Origin: Brachybacterium epidermidis
GTDB lineage: Bacteria; Actinomycetota; Actinomycetes; Actinomycetales; Dermabacteraceae
Direction of reading: 5' to 3'
Assembly (NCBI RefSeq): GCF_015209585.1
Contig: NZ_JADEYR010000011.1
Location: forward strand, 1 to 64,000
DNA length: 64,000 nucleotides
Shown here: positions 60,550 through 64,000 of the stretch, in pieces
Position numbering within the stretch: the stretch's first letter is position 1
Layout of the letters: each line of letters starts with the position of its first letter
Notes under the pieces: generated by a model
What the model saw: only the letters and a program-made list of their open reading frames with translations
Told to the model about the DNA's origin: nothing
The model's database searches: none
Position numbers and translations under genes: made by a program

Positions 60550-61386
60550 TCAGCCCAGGAGCTGCCGGAAGAGGGCTGCGAGGGCCACGACGACGATCGC
60601 GGCGCGCAGCACGCTGTTGGGCAACCGCTTGGCGATGTGCGAGCCGGCGAAGCCCCCGATGAGGCCCGAGACGGCCAGCGTGAGCACGCCCCACCAAGCG
60701 ATCGTCGACCCGACCAGCACGAACGCGCTGATGTAGACGACGGCGGCCGCGATGTTCACCACCAGCTGCATGAGGTTCTTCACCGGGTTGATCGCCTTGG
60801 GCGAGCGACCGGTCATCGTGCCGAGGATCGCCGTGTAGAGAATGCCCTGGGCCGCCGTGAAGTAGCCGCCGTAGACCGCGGCAAGACCCATCGGCGCGAT
60901 CACCTCGGGTCGGCGGTAGGCGGCTCCGACAGGGCCCTCGGCATCTGCGCCCGTCTGCGCCAGAGCCGTCGACACCTGCGGATCCGTCGCGCGGCGAGCC
61001 CGCCGGGCGGCCATGCGGCGGGTGATCGTCGGCTGCAGCACGACGAGCACGAGCGCGACCACGATGAGGACCGGCACCACCACGTCCAGCGCGCTGGAGG
61101 GAGAGAAGAGCAGCAGCAGCGAGCCGACCATTGCGCAGAGCACCGTGACCAGCGTGAGCGGTCCAACGTGCGCCCGCTCCGCCGCGATCTCCCGACGGAA
61201 CCCGAGCACCGATCCAATGGTCGCGAAGGACATGCCGACCGTGTTCGTGCGCACCGCCTCACCGGGCGGGAGCCCGAGGGCGAGCAGTACCGGCAGCGTC
61301 AGGAGCGAGCCTGAGCCGACCGCGGCATTGATGATGCCAGCCAGCACGCCCATCAGCGCGAGCAGCGCGATGCTCCACAGATCCAC
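60550..61386 (-). CDS. TauE/SafE family sulfite/organic acid exporter
   Basis: Membrane protein of 278 residues, about eight hydrophobic segments in two similar halves, as in the TauE/SafE (DUF81) family. Half one: LLALMGVLAGIINAAVGSGSLLTLPVLLALGLPPGEAVRTN, with the GSGSLL-type glycine motif; half two near FTAAQGILYTAILG. GTG start 61386 with AGAGGTGA upstream. The family exports sulfite, sulfonates or organic acids. It converges on the regulator and has its own copy of the operator, so it belongs to the peptide cluster; sulfite or thiol by-product export is a reasonable but unproven role. Confidence 0.85.
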   Translation of the reverse strand: MDLWSIALLALMGVLAGIINAAVGSGSLLTLPVLLALGLPPGEAVRTNTVGMSFATIGSVLGFRREIAAERAHVGPLTLVTVLCAMVGSLLLLFSPSSALDVVVPVLIVVALVLVVLQPTITRRMAARRARRATDPQVSTALAQTGADAEGPVGAAYRRPEVIAPMGLAAVYGGYFTAAQGILYTAILGTMTGRSPKAINPVKNLMQLVVNIAAAVVYISAFVLVGSTIAWWGVLTLAVSGLIGGFAGSHIAKRLPNSVLRAAIVVVALAALFRQLLG

Positions 61387-61412
61387 AGGTCACCTCTCCA
61401 CGTCGATCCCCG

Positions 61413-61424
61413 GATTGTATACAG
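61413..61424 (-). promoter_or_regulatory. GntR-type operator over the TauE promoter
   Basis: GATTGTATACAG on the plus strand; read toward tauE it is CTGTATACAATC and includes -10-like TATACA/TACAAT, 27 bp before the start. It shares 11 identical bases with the site at 52851. Confidence 0.62.
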
Positions 61425-61437
61425 ACCTGGGAGGGGT

Positions 61438-61469
61438 GGGCCGCAGCGTCCACAGGGACGCTGCGGCCC
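61438..61469 (-). terminator. Terminator of the suf operon
   Basis: Perfect 14-bp arms (61438-61451 and 61456-61469) with an ACAG loop, 33 bp after the sufT stop on the minus strand. It also separates the suf operon from the tauE promoter. Confidence 0.7.
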
Positions 61470-61502
61470 TTCCGATCGCTGTGGCCGGCTCAGCGGATCG
61501 GA

Positions 61503-61841
61503 TCAGAGGTTGAACCCGATCGCGCGCAGCTGCTCGCGGCCGTCCTCGGTGATCTTCTCCATGCCCCACGGCGGCATCCACACCCAGTTGATGCGGTGGG
61601 ACTCGGTGATGGGGTCCAGAGCCGCGAAGGTCTGCTCCTCGAGCAGGTCCGTCAGCGGGCAGGCGGCCGAGGTGAGGGTCATGTCCACCACGGCGTTGCC
61701 CTCCTCGACGGTGATGCCGTAGACCAGGCCCAGGTCGACGACGTTGATCCCCAGCTCGGGATCGATCACATCCTTCATCGCCTCCCAAACCTGCTCAGCG
61801 GTCGCGTGCTCGGAGGCACCGGGTGCGCTGGTCTCTGTCAT
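61503..61841 (-). CDS. sufT: SufT-like Fe-S assembly factor (DUF59)
   Basis: 112-residue MIP18/PaaD-like (DUF59) protein that helps Fe-S cluster maturation. Core pattern DPELGINVVDLGLVYGI (about 27-43) and TSAACPLTDLL with the conserved cysteine (about residue 61). Last gene of the suf operon, 13 bp after sufC. Same partner order as in other actinobacteria (Rv1466 position). Confidence 0.93.
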   Translation of the reverse strand: MTETSAPGASEHATAEQVWEAMKDVIDPELGINVVDLGLVYGITVEEGNAVVDMTLTSAACPLTDLLEEQTFAALDPITESHRINWVWMPPWGMEKITEDGREQLRAIGFNL

Positions 61842-61854
61842 GGCTCCTCCGTGG

Positions 61855-62613
<759 letters not shown>

Positions 62614-62676
62614 GCGGTGGTTCTCCTCAGCTGTGCGGCCAGGCGCTTCGACCTGGCATTCGTTGTACGGGGATGT

Positions 62677-63015
62677 TCAGGGGGCGAGGGTCGCGGTCGG
62701 GTCGACCGAGATCTCGCCGGTGGTCTCGTCCACCCGCACCGGGTGCACCGGCACGGGGAGGACGGCGGGCAGCTGCAGCGGACGGCCGGTGCGCAGATCG
62801 AACTGGCTGCCGTGCTTCCAGCACTCGAGGGTGCAGCCCTCGACGTCCCCGTCGGAGAGGGGGACGTCCTCGTGGGAGCACCGGTCCTCGATGGCGTGGA
62901 CGCCTCCGTCCTCGTCGCGCACCAGGGCGATCTCCACCCCGCCGGCGACGACGTCGATCGCCTCGCCCGGGGCGAGCTGATCGAGGGTGGCGACGGGGAC
63001 GAAGGCGTCGGGCAT
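62677..63015 (-). CDS. Rieske-type [2Fe-2S] ferredoxin
   Basis: Small electron-transfer protein of 112 residues. The Rieske cluster ligands are CSH (about 47-49) and CWKH (about 66-69). Located between sufD and sufC in the actinobacterial suf operon, where it may deliver electrons for cluster assembly. The start shares one base with the sufD stop (TGATG). Confidence 0.93.
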   Translation of the reverse strand: MPDAFVPVATLDQLAPGEAIDVVAGGVEIALVRDEDGGVHAIEDRCSHEDVPLSDGDVEGCTLECWKHGSQFDLRTGRPLQLPAVLPVPVHPVRVDETTGEISVDPTATLAP

Positions 63016-64000
63016 CAGTTCATGCTCCGCTCGAGCTCGTTCTCGATCGACTCGAAGAGGTGCTCGCGGATCTCCGGGACGTCGATCTGCTGGATGAGCT
63101 CGGCGAAGAAGCCCCGCACGACCAGGCGGCGGGCCTCCTTCTCCGGGATGCCGCGGGCCATGAGGTAGAACAGCTGCTCGTCGTCGAAGCGACCCGTGGC
63201 GGCGGCGTGGCCGGCGCCCTCGATCTCCCCGGTCTCGATCTCGAGGTTCGGCACCGAGTCCGCGCGGGCGCCCTCGGTGAGCACCAGGTTGCGGTTCAGC
63301 TCGTAGGTGGTGGTGCCCTCGGCCTGCTTGCGGATCAGCACGTCGCCGACCCACACGGAGCGGGCCTTGGCCCCCTGCAGCGCGCCCTTGTAGGCGACGT
63401 TGGAGGTGCAGTTCGGTGCGGCGTGGTCCACGAACAGGCGGTGCTCGAGGAACTGATCGGCATCAGAGAAGTACAGTCCCAGGTTCTCCAGCTCGCCGCC
63501 GGGGGCGGCCAGCTCACCGATGACGTCCACGCGCACGCCGCTGCCACCCAGGGAGACCACGATGTGCTTGAGCTTCGCGTCGCGGCCCACGCGGGCGTGG
63601 TGGCGGGCGATGTGCAGCGCATCGTCGTCCCAGTCCTGCAGGGCGATGACGGTCATCTGCGAGTTGTCGCCGACGACCATCTCCACGTTCTGCGCGTACT
63701 GGGCGCTGCCGGTGTGGTTCAGCACGAAGGTGGCCGAGGAGGACTCCTCGGTCTCCAGCACGATGTGGGCATTGCCGCGGCGGTCGGCACCGCTGCCCGT
63801 GATCGCGACCCGGAAGGGCTCTGCCACGTCGGTGCCCTTGGGGGCCACCAGGTGCAGGGCCTGCTCGCAGCGGGCGGAGGCCACGGCGCTGGTGAGGTCC
63901 TCGGGCACCAGCACGGTGCCGCGGGGGGCCTGGCCGGGGGCCAGGTTCGCGACATCGGGAACACCCTGCGGGATCTCCACCTGGTAGTCCAGGGCCGGGT
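63015..64000 (-). CDS. sufD: Fe-S assembly scaffold protein SufD (5' end outside window)
   Basis: C-terminal 328 residues of SufD, a beta-helix scaffold partner of SufB and SufC. The frame is open to the window edge, so the start lies beyond 64000; residues ALDYQ precede the VEIPQGV seen at 63980. Family signature region: FSDADQFLEHRLFVDHAAPNCTSNVAYKG and the terminal GFFAELIQQIDVPEIREHL. It overlaps the Rieske gene by 1 nt. Confidence 0.95.
   Translation of the reverse strand, partial: PALDYQVEIPQGVPDVANLAPGQAPRGTVLVPEDLTSAVASARCEQALHLVAPKGTDVAEPFRVAITGSGADRRGNAHIVLETEESSSATFVLNHTGSAQYAQNVEMVVGDNSQMTVIALQDWDDDALHIARHHARVGRDAKLKHIVVSLGGSGVRVDVIGELAAPGGELENLGLYFSDADQFLEHRLFVDHAAPNCTSNVAYKGALQGAKARSVWVGDVLIRKQAEGTTTYELNRNLVLTEGARADSVPNLEIETGEIEGAGHAAATGRFDDEQLFYLMARGIPEKEARRLVVRGFFAELIQQIDVPEIREHLFESIENELERSMN

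Noticed and set aside
52734-61502. Transposon or integrative element around the peptide cluster
   Set aside because: No transposase, integrase, tRNA end or flanking direct repeat was found; the shared 11-mer at both ends is better explained as an operator over promoters.

Overview
The window comes from a high-GC Gram-positive actinobacterium. Evidence: strong G/C bias at third codon positions, an mIHF gene between pyrF and gmk, a PdtaR-type ANTAR response regulator, actinobacterial-type CoaBC and omega subunit, and two gene orders known from Mycobacterium (pyrR-pyrB-pyrC-carA-carB-pyrF-mihF-gmk-rpoZ-coaBC-metK, and hisI-trpE-trpC-trpB-trpA-lgt-pyk-pdtaR-polA-rpsA-coaE-uvrB). Order Micrococcales, perhaps Dermabacteraceae, is my guess; the sequence read by eye does not prove it.

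Layout. (1) 1-4 kb: the tail of an MFS transporter, a glycerol dehydrogenase and an unusual second family-A DNA polymerase. (2) 4-12.6 kb: uvrB and coaE, each with a leaderless-type promoter, a TRIC-like channel, the shikimate operon aroC-aroK-aroB-aroD (type I dehydroquinase) and a HAD phosphatase. (3) 12.6-19.6 kb: rpsA with a structured leader, polA, a hotdog thioesterase, an orphan Tat-lipoprotein binding protein and pdtaR. (4) 19.7-27.5 kb: tRNA-Leu(CAA), pyruvate kinase and gltBD, with gltD carrying two apparent single-base deletions. (5) 27.5-48.9 kb: a long minus-strand run (efp, nusB, pyr operon, mihF, gmk, rpoZ, coaBC, metK, hisI, trp genes, lgt) in which most neighbours overlap by 1-4 bases. 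coaBC is broken by a 35-bp inverted duplication. A PyrR-binding-loop-like element precedes pyrR. (6) 49-52.8 kb: a SatD-like HTH gene, an ABC-F ATPase and alanine dehydrogenase. (7) 52.8-61.4 kb: an inserted-looking catabolic cluster on the opposite strand. It holds a peptide ABC importer (binding protein, two permeases, fused double ATPase), a cytoplasmic gamma-glutamyltransferase, an FCD-type GntR regulator and a TauE/SafE permease. The same 11-base operator-like sequence lies over the predicted -10 element at both ends. (8) 61.5-64 kb: the 3' half of the suf Fe-S operon (sufD partial, Rieske ferredoxin, sufC, sufT).

How the parts work together. Pyrimidine, tryptophan, histidine, aromatic amino-acid and glutamate synthesis genes are joined with nucleotide and CoA synthesis and translation factors, mostly by translational coupling. 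The most notable accessory system is the gamma-glutamyl peptide cluster. By analogy with the E. coli gsi glutathione importer, which also has a fused double ATPase and an Ntn-hydrolase neighbour, I infer that it imports glutathione-like or other gamma-glutamyl peptides, cleaves them inside the cell and exports a by-product.

No rRNA, CRISPR array, insertion sequence, integrase or phage gene was seen. No stretch longer than 300 bases lacks a gene; the longest gaps (14141-14393, 19596-19849 and 51402-51614) are covered under the rpsA leader, the tRNA-Leu region and ald.
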